Below, piece after piece: positions 43,069 through 55,650 of a DNA stretch of 64,000 bases (position 1 is the stretch's first letter; each line of letters opens with the position of its first letter). The notes under the pieces are model-generated. The model was not told the DNA's origin and ran no database searches. It saw nothing but the letters and a program-made list of their open reading frames with translations. Origin of the DNA: Trichoplax sp. H2 (lineage: Eukaryota > Placozoa > Uniplacotomia > Trichoplacea); NCBI GenBank assembly GCA_003344405.1, contig NOWV01000202.1, positions 62,001-126,000 on the forward strand. Direction: 5' to 3'. A program made the position numbers and the translations under genes.

Positions 43069-46000
43069 CAAGATATAATCCAATTAAACAGCGATAAGAT
43101 TGATAAAATTGTAATCGTAGAATTGTTTAGAGAAATCTTTACCCTATAATAAAGCGCTAAGATATCGAATATAGTTGAGACAGGAAATTGAGGTATTATA
43201 ACTTCATTAAATTCCCAAAATTCAGAGGATAGATCCAGGTGCCAATTTAGATTTCAGTTTTTATTGCCTTGATTTCAGTGCCAAATTAGTGATCGGTATT
43301 AAAACTATGGAAAAGATAGAGCAACATAATAGCTGTTATAGTTTAGGCTAAAACTCTGCACAAATGATCGCAATTAAGATGTTATTTTAATTTGTTAGCA
43401 AAGGGTGGCTATCACTAGCAGAAAAGGAAAAAAAGAATTAAATATTAGGGTAACCTATGATTGATATAACGTAGAGTAGTAATATTTACTTTTTAGAGAT
43501 AAAAAATTAAAAATCACCCTTGGTAGATTAACACTAGACGTTAAAATCAATTCTGCTGAAATGACAGTACGAGATTTTCTCCTTTAATTATCAAGAATGA
43601 AGGATTATGAAGTTGCATAGGCTTATTACATCGGTGACAATGTCAATGAACTCTTATTCTTTCCGATTATAATAGAAAAAAATGAAAAGAAATAGGATAA
43701 CCAATTGAAAATTAGAGAAAAATAATCTAAATTTAGTTAATCTATTCTACTTTAAGCAGTTTATAGCAATTAATTAATTATTTAATGCTTACTGATTGTG
43801 TCAACAGAATGATCAACTATTCATCAGGCGATATCTTCAGTAGGCAATAAGAGATGATAATTTTGCACTATTTTCCATTTATTCTTTGAGAATCAATAAG
43901 TATTGTTAGCCATTAAAGATGTTAAGGATATCAAATCCATTGAAGAAGGACAAGGCTGTTCAACCAACACAATCAATACTAATAAACAAAAATTACAAGT
44001 CAGTTTTTTCCCTTTGTAGGAATTTAGCACCAGAGTAATACTATAGGAATAGGTTCATTAAAATACCTTGCAAATAGTTGATACGACCTAAAATATTCAT
44101 CTTCTCTATTTTGTAATTGACGTGAAAAGACATATACTGTTTAGAAAATAATAAATTAAGAGCAGTAGGGTGCATAAAATATCAATAAACAACCTTTGAT
44201 TTGCATTTTATAGTAGTCCTATATAGAAATAAGATGATCTTTGTGACATCATATGATGACGTCTCAAAGTCTATATTTTATTCAAAATTGTGGCAATATA
44301 ATAATTTTGCCCAGGACCAAGGTTCCCCGTATGTTTTGGTCAGAGTTTTTGTTCTAATTTTTCAAGATTATTCCATACTATCCAATACCATGAACATACT
44401 CGTACTAATATTCAACGATAAAAGGAACGGTAGACTATCATGGAAAATATTTGCAAAGTTAAATTAATTTACCGTTGTGTACCTTTCACAAAATTATTTT
44501 CTATTTGATATCAATTTAAATTAAATATCATTATAAATTATATCATGATTGATGAAGTTAATATAAGCAATAGTAATGGTCAAATTGAATTGATCGTAAT
44601 TTTAATCGTCATGATGCAATAGCATCAATTGGTATAGTTTTCCTTTATTTTATTCGGTAGTTTAGGTCACACCATCAATATTAAGACAATTTTACGATTA
44701 AATTACCATATAAGTGATATTGACTACCTCATTAGAATAAGTGAAGTTCTATACGGTTGTAGATGGACATTTAGGATATATTTTTGGTACATGATGTAAG
44801 CTAAATGAGAGCGATTGTAATACTACTTTGAAAGAGATTGAAATACCTCAAAAATATTGATTTGTTGCTATCAATGATCGACGTCAAAAACGTAGCCATC
44901 TGTAAATTTTCTCAAACTTATTTACGAAATTGATTGCAATAATTCTGGTAAGAATAAAAATTATCCTTAGCAAGGATAAGACTGAAAAATATGCGTATTT
45001 CCATTTACGATCTACATTATACTCATTTCCATTTGTTTACAGATGCTACGCAACGGTTATGAATGATATTCTTTATTGATTCCGATTTCGTTGTTCACAA
45101 CCCTGCAGGTGTTGTACCGCTATTCTAAGCATTGTTTCTCTAATTTTGTAAAATGATTGGCAAAGAGTTATTCTACCGATTTACTGTTATCAAGACTTGG
45201 CTGCTACTTTTTTACAAACCAAAGGGATGAGCTTTCTTCGTAAATCATGCATTTATACGTAAATACCTAGTCGATCTTCTCAATTGGATTGGATTGAAAT
45301 AGTTTAAATGTTTATCAAAGTCATTTAACACCGAATCTACAAAGACTTTCCGCTACATCCTTTGATGGTACTATCAACTCATTATGTAAATTTGGTCGTT
45401 TCCTATTTTATTCACTAGTACATCAGTTCATTTAGAACTCTTTATGCATGAACTGGTAGCATGTTTGACGTCAGATAGAAAATAATTGACATATGCATAA
45501 GTTGGAATGTTTCCATACAACAACGGTTTGTAAACTGAATCATTTACTGCAGATTATACAATTGTCCATGATTATTCATAATAGAATTAACTTCATTTAT
45601 TCACTTTTCTAATAGTATAGTCGGCAATGTGGATTAATATCGAGTTGGCTTAGTACATGAATGGTAAAATTCGTTGCGTTAATAAAAGCTTGTAGATATC
45701 AAAGAAATATCACTTCTAGGAGAGTGAAATAGAACGGTAATTATCTTTTATTGACACTTGTGAAATCATTTACTATTCCCGCAAATTGCTAAAATTGATG
45801 GAATTACTTAATTTTCAGCAGTAATAAGTAAATGGCATCAGATATATTCTTCAAGATTATGACGATTATAAACAAATAATATGTATTGATTATATCGCTA
45901 TTTGATTCCTTAGTAGTCATAATTAACGTATATGTATGATAAAATTGGAAGAAAGGAATTCATATTGGCATTTTATAGTCTAAATATCATGCACAATACT

Positions 46001-49000
46001 CTATAACAATTGCTATAGCCATGATTTTACTTTAGAGGTGTATAGGTAAATGGCTTACAATTATATTTTACGTTACAGTCAAACTGCTCATTCCAATTGA
46101 TTAGGCAATAATTTTAAGTAAATCTATTCAGTATACGTTCACGTTTTCCATTCCTCATGACAACTTAAAATGGTGTGATCAAGGTAAGTATAACATTTAT
46201 CTTGGAAATTTATGTTTCTATTCCACATTTATGGATTTGTACTTGCCTACTATTAGAGATCTGCCCTAACAACGGATGCGATTAAAAGATTTCTTGTTGT
46301 AAATATTAAATGATTCAAACTAAAAATATTTTATTTTATAATCTATAGGAATTAGCATATACTACAGTAATAATTTTTTTACTTTCAATTTTCACTTTTA
46401 ACCATGATCTTTATTTGTCTATAACCATAATATTTACTGACAACCGTATGTCATTCAGATCGGAAGTTGAATTATTATTTGTTAAATAGACGTGAATTGT
46501 TAATCGATATTGGAGTACTTTTACTTTTGTCAATAATAAGCTATTACACGATATGAAATGGATTGAATACAAGGTTGTGCACTAATGAATAAATGATGAT
46601 CAACAAAATTGGTTACTCAGACATGAATGACATTAACCTCGACTCACTAATACAGGAAAAACGAGACTCTAAGGTATTGATCTATAGATTGATGTGAATT
46701 AGTATTTTTGTTTTCAGGTTCTGATGTGTACGCATGACCCTGTATTTGTGCTAGCGACACTAATCAAATTCTTCCGGTATTTATTGAGGGTAAATTGATA
46801 CGGATAAATAGGTACGCTAGAAAATGGTATACCACAACATTTTATTAGTAAGAAAATAAAGCGCTAAACTAAAACTCTTTGTCAAATAATATTCACATCG
46901 AATTAATCGAATTTTTTAAATAAGGTAGTATTATTAATCTTGCACTCTCTATTAAAGCTCAATTACTGAACATGTACATCATAAATATGAGCTATAATGG
47001 ATACTCTGGATTGAATATTTGCTAAAAGGTATTACCAATAGGCAATTGTATAGATGAATCATGCGAATTTTGCATTGATGACATGGCATCCTTATTCATT
47101 GAATTTCATTCTGTATTGTATCTGATATTACCAATATGACTGACTTCTAAAGCATAATACAACAATCATTTCATCTCTAAAACTCATTAGACTATTTTAT
47201 TTTAATTACTATGTCAACGTAAACCTTGCTTTTAAACTGCTAAGGCTATATTATCTAGTAAAATTTCTATTTCATAAATTGAAGTAATTTTTTCTACACC
47301 ATTTAGATTGAAGTCGCTGGCGGTGAATCTAACTTAGTATTTACCACAAAATAGTGCATATAGGTCCAATTTTTCAATGCCATTTCTTATTAGTTGCCGG
47401 TCACAGCAGAAGTAATTACTACTTACTGTCAAAAATAATATTAGGCAATATATCACGTAATTTTACGATGCTGTTATTGATAATTAGTTAAATGTCATCA
47501 CTCTTCTATAACTATTTGCTATCTGCTACGTACCAGTATCTTAAATTTTACTAAACTAAATACCCATCAGTTGATTATATTTAAGCTTGCATTTACTGCT
47601 AGCAACACATACCTTTATGGATTTAATGAAAATAACCAAAACACTGTAATTAACTTAGTATTTACACTTTAGCACATGGTAGAGCATTCATATCATAATT
47701 AATATACAATTTAGTCACTCGAGTTTATACAAATATGCCAGTATAAATATAACAATATACAACATATATAAGAACGTAATTATAAGATTATGATGATTTA
47801 AAATATTTACGAATAAATCAGCATATCATAAATTCATGATAGTTGCTGTCTTTATGGGCTACCACGAAATAACTTGATGATGGTAGTATAATGCACAATC
47901 AAGAAGGTGATTTTTTCGTTAGAACTAAAGCCACTTGCTGGCGTTAAGGTCAGATTGAACGTGTAGATAACTGTAAAAACTAAACTAAACCTGTTTATAA
48001 TTCTGTACTACCCAGGATCTCGTCACGGTGTTCGATCGTCGTGAAGTATAAATACAGTACATTGCACTGATAATTCTACAATAAATAATTAAACTAGTCA
48101 TTAGGGTTATAGACCAACTTATGCTCTTGTCACAGTACACGATCCGCAACAAGCAATAATATTACATATCTAAGCTGTTAGTGAATCTAGAATTGTAAAC
48201 TAATTCATTTTCGAGTAAGTGCGAGTGAATGAGTTAGACAGATACCTAATGTAAATGAGAGCTCAAAGATCAGATCTTGATCAACAGCTTATAGTTATAC
48301 TGAAGCTTCGCCATTGCTTCTATATTTTTCTTACCGATTGGTTAGAGTCTTTTTTATAGTATGTGTAGCATTGTTTTTACTAGATTGCGCAAATTTTAAT
48401 TCAATAATAACAAGTTTTATCTGCTATATATAATGTAGATATTTGCATAGATAATGGCATTCACTTACAATGTCATCTATCTGAAGCAATGAATGTTTGT
48501 GTGATAAATAATAAAATGCTTTACGTCTAAATAAAATTTAAATTTCGTAGTTTAGTTTGAGCAGAAATAGAGACTAATTTTGGCCTCTTGGCGATAGAAG
48601 ATCTTAAAGAATTTGAATGCAATAGTATAGTAGACAAGAATCAGAGAAAATAGCACCATGCTGTAAGTAAACTGTTTCCATCGTCCAAGCTATAGTTTGC
48701 TACATATAATAAAAATAAATATTCTGTTAAGAGCGTCATAATTAAATTTTTCAACATAATTTGCTACATAGTAAAGCTATGCCATAAAATTATTAAACCT
48801 TAAATTATCTGTAATAATTTTTGAGAACGCAATCATTATAAAGATACTTATACAATTGTTTTCTTCCTAATGAATATTAGAATTCCGTTATAATATTATA
48901 CTAGTTTGTTAATGTGCTTAATTAGTCCAGATTATAACATATTAAATGTCCATAAGAACAAAAATTCAAGAATTTAATTTGTTTGAGATGTGATCATCAC

Positions 49001-50376
49001 TGAAGTTCTAATTTGAATGTTCATTATAAGGGAAATGGTATAAAAATATCAACAGTTACCGCTTTGTTTGAATGCTTAGATTAGATTCCACTAGCATTTA
49101 CGCAGTTGAAATTTAAATTCACACGTCAACATTTGCAAGGCTCCTATCATAAAATTTTGATCACTCGTGCGAAAATGGATAGAGTGTAGATTTAAAAGAT
49201 CGCTCCAAGATTAAGTTTACTGTGTTGATGAATTGCAGCTTTTACAGTTATGTACAATAATGAATTCTATAGTATCATTTGAATCTTTACGATAAGACTT
49301 CCTAGTCTTAACTGTACGTAGATTATGGATTTATAATAAATAGTATTTGCTCGTCTAAGAGTCATCCCGAGGCATGGACTTGTAGTTATTAGCTAGCGCG
49401 AAAAGAATGCGATCTCAAGAAGTTATGCCGTAGGCTTCCGTTGGGTTTTCTCGATAATACCATTAGCAAATAACAGTTTTGCATTACCTCTACATTAATA
49501 TTCATAGCTAAAAATAAATTCTTATCACTGTATGGCATTATGATTTTATTGCTTAATAATTTAAATAATTAATTACAATATTTCTATTAAAAAAAAATTT
49601 TTTGAAGTCACTGTATTCACAATGCAGAGACCGACTGAATCATATTATTCAGCTAAAATTAATAAATACCAGCAAAATTACTTTAATCGTTTAACCAATA
49701 GCGCAACATCTGCTATGTGCAATGCTGTGTAAGTACAGTAATAGACGCCACTACATGTTCCATTTACCATGCAAAATATGATATAGGAATTAATCACTTT
49801 CTCAATAAGATCGAATTTGATTTAGTAAGATCATATAAAGTAATAAAATAAAAAATAAGGGTAATCGTAAATCACTGCATACAAGCAAAAGGCGGTTCAT
49901 TTTTCACTTGATAACGTATGATTATTCTCAATTTTAATGGTTACCATAGTTATTGCTAAATAAATTCAGCTATAGGAGGATATCAAGCATGATTTATATC
50001 TATTTTTTCCCGCATATTTAATGATTGTACTAAGGAAAAAGAATCGATTGCGACTTAATATCTAAATCCTAAGACTCGCATTTAAGTTATCAGGCAGATA
50101 AAATAACGTTAAATTAAAGAACATTGAAATGACGGCCATGATTGAAAATTATTTAATAAACAGGCCAAAAATTGATTGATTTATTGGACATAATGTCACG
50201 TACTGACTTACAATAGCATCAAAAGTCTTTATTGCAAACCTATCATAAAACTTGCACATTTAGCATATTTATCTATCCGCATAGTCTAGCTATTAACTTA
50301 ACAAAAACGATTACAATCATCAAGCTTAACAACAAGATTATTGGGATCTGAAATTGATAATTACTACCGCCATTCT
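43069..50376. other. gene-poor AT-rich intergenic stretch
   Basis: Seven kilobases without a confirmed gene. A 78-codon plus-strand frame at 44234-44467 has a weak cadherin-repeat-like motif (see findings). A slightly GC-richer patch at 49360-49450 has no sustained frame. Confidence 0.5.
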
Positions 50377-51753
50377 TCAACAGCTGGCAGCCAAGTGAGA
50401 AGATTTAAAAGTATTATAATCGTCTTCCACAGTATCAGCATAGGAATTAGCAATAGATCGAACCAAACTTCGAAATTCGGAATGGCGACCATCTGTCATG
50501 ATATCAATTTCCTTATCCACCGATGCACTAATGAGTGAGGAATCGTAATCTTTGTCGGAACGTGCATGATCTGTTGCCAAGATAGCTCCCCACTGAGAAG
50601 CCAAATTAGTAAATCGATCAAGAGTATTTAATTCGGTTGTATCGAAACCTTCCTTGTATGGTGAGCGTTCTCGAACCGAATAGTAGCCACCATTAAAATT
50701 CATCCAGCCCAAGTAATCATCCACAGAGGTTAGTAAAGCTTTATAAGCGATTGCATGGCGCTCGGCATCATTATTAAATGCCGAGTCAAAATATTGCTGC
50801 TGATAGTAGCCCCAATAGTAGTAGGCCGTAGGTTTGCCTTGTAGTTTAACATCGAGAATAATATCATCGTTCTGCGATGATGAAGGTCCTTCAATGAGAA
50901 TATAGTATCGTGGAGTGCCTAAAGAGCCGGTACCTGCTAATATACGTTTAGCAATATCTTTGACATAGAAATAGGAGGACGAGTAAGAGATTTTGCCCGA
51001 CAAGGTAGTGCCATAGCCAGACATTGCTTGAGTAATAGCGGATCTATCGGATGACGAGGCCGCTTCTAATTTTTGATAGGCTAAATCAAATTGGCGCCGA
51101 TTGCTAACCAAGTTGGTCCATTTGTCTAACATTTTTACTCGGCTTTCTTTATTTTCTACATCGGCTAAAAAGTTATCTAAGCGGCCATAAGTATTGGATC
51201 GGGTATAAATTTTATCAACTTCTTGGTTATTGCCACGGTAGTTCTTCATGGTGTCTAAATAGTTCTCACTAAATGCATCGAGGATTGTATTCACTTTCGA
51301 TTGGGAGAATCCACTATTTTGACGAGCTACCAACACAAGACTGACTGCCATGCGCCAAATATCATATTGGTAATCCTCAATAACAGATTCATCAAAATCA
51401 TTGAGATCATAAATAACTTGGTCTTGATCATTAGTGAAAGCACCATAATTTTCAGCATGAAGATCTCCTTGTAGCCATACTTTAGTATTATCGTTGCTAA
51501 ATTGGCTTAAGCGGCTATCACCCGTAAAATCCTTCCAAAATAAATGATTGCTACCACGGTAAAAGACGAAAGCAGATCCTGCCATTTTGCAGTATTTTAT
51601 CTGCTTGTCGCTGCTCGATATTCCTGTATTCCAAGATTCTATTTCGCTAATAGCACTAGCTCTTCGCGATTGGATATGCCTTGAGACAGTTTGATGTGTA
51701 AAAAATATGGCGATGATAAGCGATACGGTAAGGAGAAAGTTTGCAATCCTCAT
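50377..51753 (-). CDS. secreted DUF2252-family protein
   Basis: Intronless, 458 residues. The start at 51753 places a classic signal peptide at the N-terminus (MRIANFLLTVSLIIAIFF, cleavage likely near residue 24); the frame continues upstream without an ATG. The family is recognised from the block KMAGSAFVFYRGSNHLFWKD (56-75), GDLHAENYGAF (96-106) and VIYDLNDFDES (113-123). These last two resemble the catalytic-loop and metal-binding motifs of protein-kinase-like folds (as in aminoglycoside phosphotransferases), and DUF2252 has been placed in that superfamily. The C-terminal conserved DHARSDKD is also present. DUF2252 is mainly bacterial and its substrate is unknown. A secreted, intronless animal member suggests horizontal acquisition or retroposition, but I cannot test that here. 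Confidence 0.85.
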   Translation of the reverse strand: MRIANFLLTVSLIIAIFFTHQTVSRHIQSRRASAISEIESWNTGISSSDKQIKYCKMAGSAFVFYRGSNHLFWKDFTGDSRLSQFSNDNTKVWLQGDLHAENYGAFTNDQDQVIYDLNDFDESVIEDYQYDIWRMAVSLVLVARQNSGFSQSKVNTILDAFSENYLDTMKNYRGNNQEVDKIYTRSNTYGRLDNFLADVENKESRVKMLDKWTNLVSNRRQFDLAYQKLEAASSSDRSAITQAMSGYGTTLSGKISYSSSYFYVKDIAKRILAGTGSLGTPRYYILIEGPSSSQNDDIILDVKLQGKPTAYYYWGYYQQQYFDSAFNNDAERHAIAYKALLTSVDDYLGWMNFNGGYYSVRERSPYKEGFDTTELNTLDRFTNLASQWGAILATDHARSDKDYDSSLISASVDKEIDIMTDGRHSEFRSLVRSIANSYADTVEDDYNTFKSSHLAASC

Positions 51754-54700
51754 TTTTACTTTAATTTTCAGGATCGGGTAGCTACAAATCAATCGCTATG
51801 AAAGATACTTGACCAATTTTTGCTGTACAGTTTCTTTACAAAGAGTTAATCTCCTTAAATAGTCTTGGTAGATCAGCACATCGGAGTAGTTAATGTCAAT
51901 ATTGATCGCCTGATTCTGTTCCATGTAAAGAAGAATGCGATGGATTAAACCACTCTTCTAATCTCTCAATGCTGTAAAATCAATATAAAGCGTTCATTAG
52001 GCCAGATTAATCCTTAGTTAAAATAAACAGAGATACTGTCCATATTGATAATCCAAACAGAACAAAGTAAACTCGGGTTACTAATATAATATTTTACAAT
52101 TGGCAAATATAAAGCAATTTTAATGTACTTTTATTATTTCATGAACGGCTTCTTCACTATACTGTGAGCCTGTACTGTAATTTAGTGATGACTCCAGCCT
52201 TTAATTTAGGCAAATTTATAAAAGCTTTTAGAAATTTTGAATCATTTTGTGTAGTATTAATTACGGCTATAATCAGTAGCCTATCGAGATAGATTTTATT
52301 GGAGGCTCAGTGCAAATTTTGCTCTTATTTAGCGTTATTATTGCAAAAATCGCTTAATATATCCTTTATTATCAACTGATTCATGAAGTAAAGTAACGTT
52401 AGTACTAGGAGGTTCCATCTAAATCTGCATCTATAAATCAGTGCAGGCTGCCTTATTATTTCTATTGACATAAATGTTTTATTAGCTAAATTGATCGATC
52501 AACTTCATAAATAGTTTAGGTTTATTGCATGACGAAAGGTAATTAAGATCGTTTACAAATATTGGTTCCAACCATATCTTTCTATACCACCACGGATACT
52601 ATCTACTATCGTAATAGCTTTTAGCGCAAATTATTCATAAAAGTATTTTCTCTATTTGCTAAAGATTAAGCTTGATAGGCCAAAAGCAGAAGATAAAGTT
52701 AAATAATTGTATATAAATATATATTATGTGTAAAGGTTAAATTCAGGTCTATTTGACCTCATAAGGGTCATCAATGGTGACAAAGTTAACCATAAGTATT
52801 AAAGCTTGATTATATTTATTTGCGAAGGATAACTATATAAAAGCTAAATAATGGAAAAAGTATTTAATTAAATGCTAACATTTATTAAATAATGGATTAA
52901 ATGACCATGACCTTGTCACAAACCAGCTTCGTGACAAGTATAACGTAAAACAAATCTCTAAATTACTATAGTCTCCGGGATTCAGTATCCCTACTTACAA
53001 GAATTTAGACGCCTTTGATTCTACGTTAAAACAACTATACAATTGAGAACTGCTTTATTCAACTATCTGACGGGTTTATATACCCTTCTACAGCAGCTAA
53101 CATTCACAAGTCATCTTATAAAAATACTTGGGTGAGAATATCTACTAACTAGTTTTTCACAGTCGGACTACAATATGTCCATTCACAGAATCATTTCAGC
53201 ACACATTACAGCACAGCAATAAATTTACTGTAACACATTTATAATTAGAGTAATTCCTATTGTAATTAACTAGTTGTAATATAATATCACTATACTGTAT
53301 TAACCAAATTTAGATATCTATTTCTTCACGGTAGTTCGTACCGTGACAGACCTGTAAAGGGATTTCTTCTCAGAAAGATTTAGGTGTCATTGAATTAGAA
53401 TCAAATTATCATAATTTCTTTTAAGTTCATACGCTGTAATAACCTGCATATTATAACAGATACTGAATCTTTATCAATAATTAACTTAAAGGCTATGAAA
53501 TGATTATTTATACTAACTTTATCAGACATTGATTTCTTCCCCAAAACTGGTAACTGGAAAATTTGCTTCTGAAATTTACGGTTCTTGTACATCCTTAAGC
53601 AACTATCATAAATACAAACGAATTAACCTAGGTTTAAGATCCGTTTTAACTTATTAAAAATTTACATATTGAGTTCTTATTGCAAATTTCCTTGCTACTA
53701 TTGAGAAAATATGGTCATTTAGTCGCAGTCAGGGACTTCGCATTTATCTACGAATTAAAAAAATTTTAATCGTGACGTAACATGAATTATTTTATGAAAA
53801 CTAGGTACAATTTTCTCTCGTGTAACAATACTTCAGATACTTTCTAGCTGATAATTCATAACAACTGCTTCTATTGATTATAATTTTTGTTTCTTTAATT
53901 ATTTTTTGATCTTAATCTTTGCATATGTATTAGGAACTATGAAAATAATTTACTATACTACCTTAATAGTTTCATGCTATCAATGCAGTAAGAAAATGTT
54001 TTAAAATTGAAGGATACAAACCATCTCAAGGTGACTGCTATAAATGGCTTACTTGATAAACCTTAAGTTTACTTTTCATGCCAATTCTATCAATGATACT
54101 GTACAGAAAGGGCCGAATAAGAATTATTAAGCAATTTGCAATTTTTAGAACGATATATTAATATTTAACTAAAATAATTCTAGTTTCAATGACAGTAAAT
54201 TTATAGTACAATTTTCATCTGTAATAAAATCTTCCAATACGTAATATTGAATTGTTGTACTGTACATCATCGAAAGATGTCAGTTAATTAGTGAGATGAG
54301 AGTATAATATGACGCTATTGATGTAATTCGATAACACCTTAGCTATATGGGCGATATCTGTCAAGAAAATTGTTGTCACAACCCTCACGTGTGGCAAAGG
54401 AAAGTAAAGAACTCTAGTGTAGTTACTTAAAACTTGGGCTATTTCTCCCAGTACTTTCAGTTTCTATGAGAGAAGTATTTAAGAACTCGATTTCTCGGCT
54501 GATCTCCACAGACAACTGACTAATTATTTCACTATTCTTCACGATATGAGTCTAGCCGTTTCTTGAGCAATTACTAACTTTATTCTACAAACTCATGCGC
54601 TTAAATAGGTTTCTACAGTGAATTCCAATATTAACGAGTGAGAATTCATACTTTACAAGTTACATTAATTAGTATAATACCATTACTAAATATGCTTGTC

Positions 54701-54954
54701 GATATTCTCAGACTTAGATAGCTACAAGCTATCAGGTGTTAAGACGCTTAACCTTCGTCCATATACGGCTCAATTTTTAGAGATTAACACACCTTATAAA
54801 CCTACAGTAAATTAACTGTTAACAACTTCTATTTCTATCTCACTTCTACCATCCTATTATCAGCTACAAGCGCATTAAATATAGCAGATAACCTTATCTT
54901 ATCTATTCATAAGCATTCATTAATCAACAGTTATTTAATTAGTAACGGCGTACC
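51754..54954. other. intergenic, nothing recognised
   Basis: AT-rich. It should contain the promoter of the DUF2252 gene near 51760-51900. No other exons or repeats are supported. Confidence 0.5.
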
Positions 54955-54959
54955 GTGAC

Positions 54960-55650
54960 ACATGTAAGAAGTAATCTTATGACATTGGATATAATACTAA
55001 CGAACACTATCAAGCTGTGCAACAGCTACTGTTAGGAGAATAAATAAGCAAGCAATTTCCTTGCCTACGATATTGTAACTCTTTTAAGGCAAATGTCTCC
55101 TATCATTTAGTTTGATAGCTACTTGTATCCATCTCAGGCGATAATTAACGCAAGGTAAGAAAATATTGCTTAGATGCCTAAATTGCAGCCTATCACATCA
55201 AGTATCCTAGTTGGTATTAAAATATTGAAGGGATTGGATTAGTATCTGCTGCAATTTACGCGTTTAATCTAACTATAGTTCCAGCAAGTGGCCTGAGTTC
55301 TAACGAAAATTATATTCTTGAGTATACAGTGTAATACCAATTAGAGAGAGAAGAACAAATATAACATTAATCATTGATATAAGTAGACGAGATCTTAGCG
55401 ATATGGACGATTACTATCAAGAAAAATGTTATCGCATAAGAGAGTACTATAATCTTATGATATTATCCGATACTTATCAATACTCTTCGAAGGATGAATA
55501 AGCTATTTCCTTGCCCACATTATTCTAATTCATTAACAGTAAATGCCTCCAATCCAATCGCTTGATAACTACTCCTATCCATTTCAGCAGATACCACCAT
55601 CAACATAAGATGAGAAAATGTGCCCTAAGTATTCAAATTAGAGCGAACTA
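54960..55650 (+). repeat. diverged duplication, two copies
   Basis: About 54960-55190 and 55440-55650 share an ordered series: TAATCTTATGA, CAATTTCCTTGCC-AC, TAATGTCTCC-ATC-like sequence, TTTGATAGCTACT, CCATCTCAG and GA-GAAAAT-TTGC. The period is about 450-480. The copies are strongly diverged and non-coding. Part of the upstream flank (GCGATAT-GG and CAAGAAAA-TGTT) is also shared between about 54345 and 55400. Confidence 0.55.
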
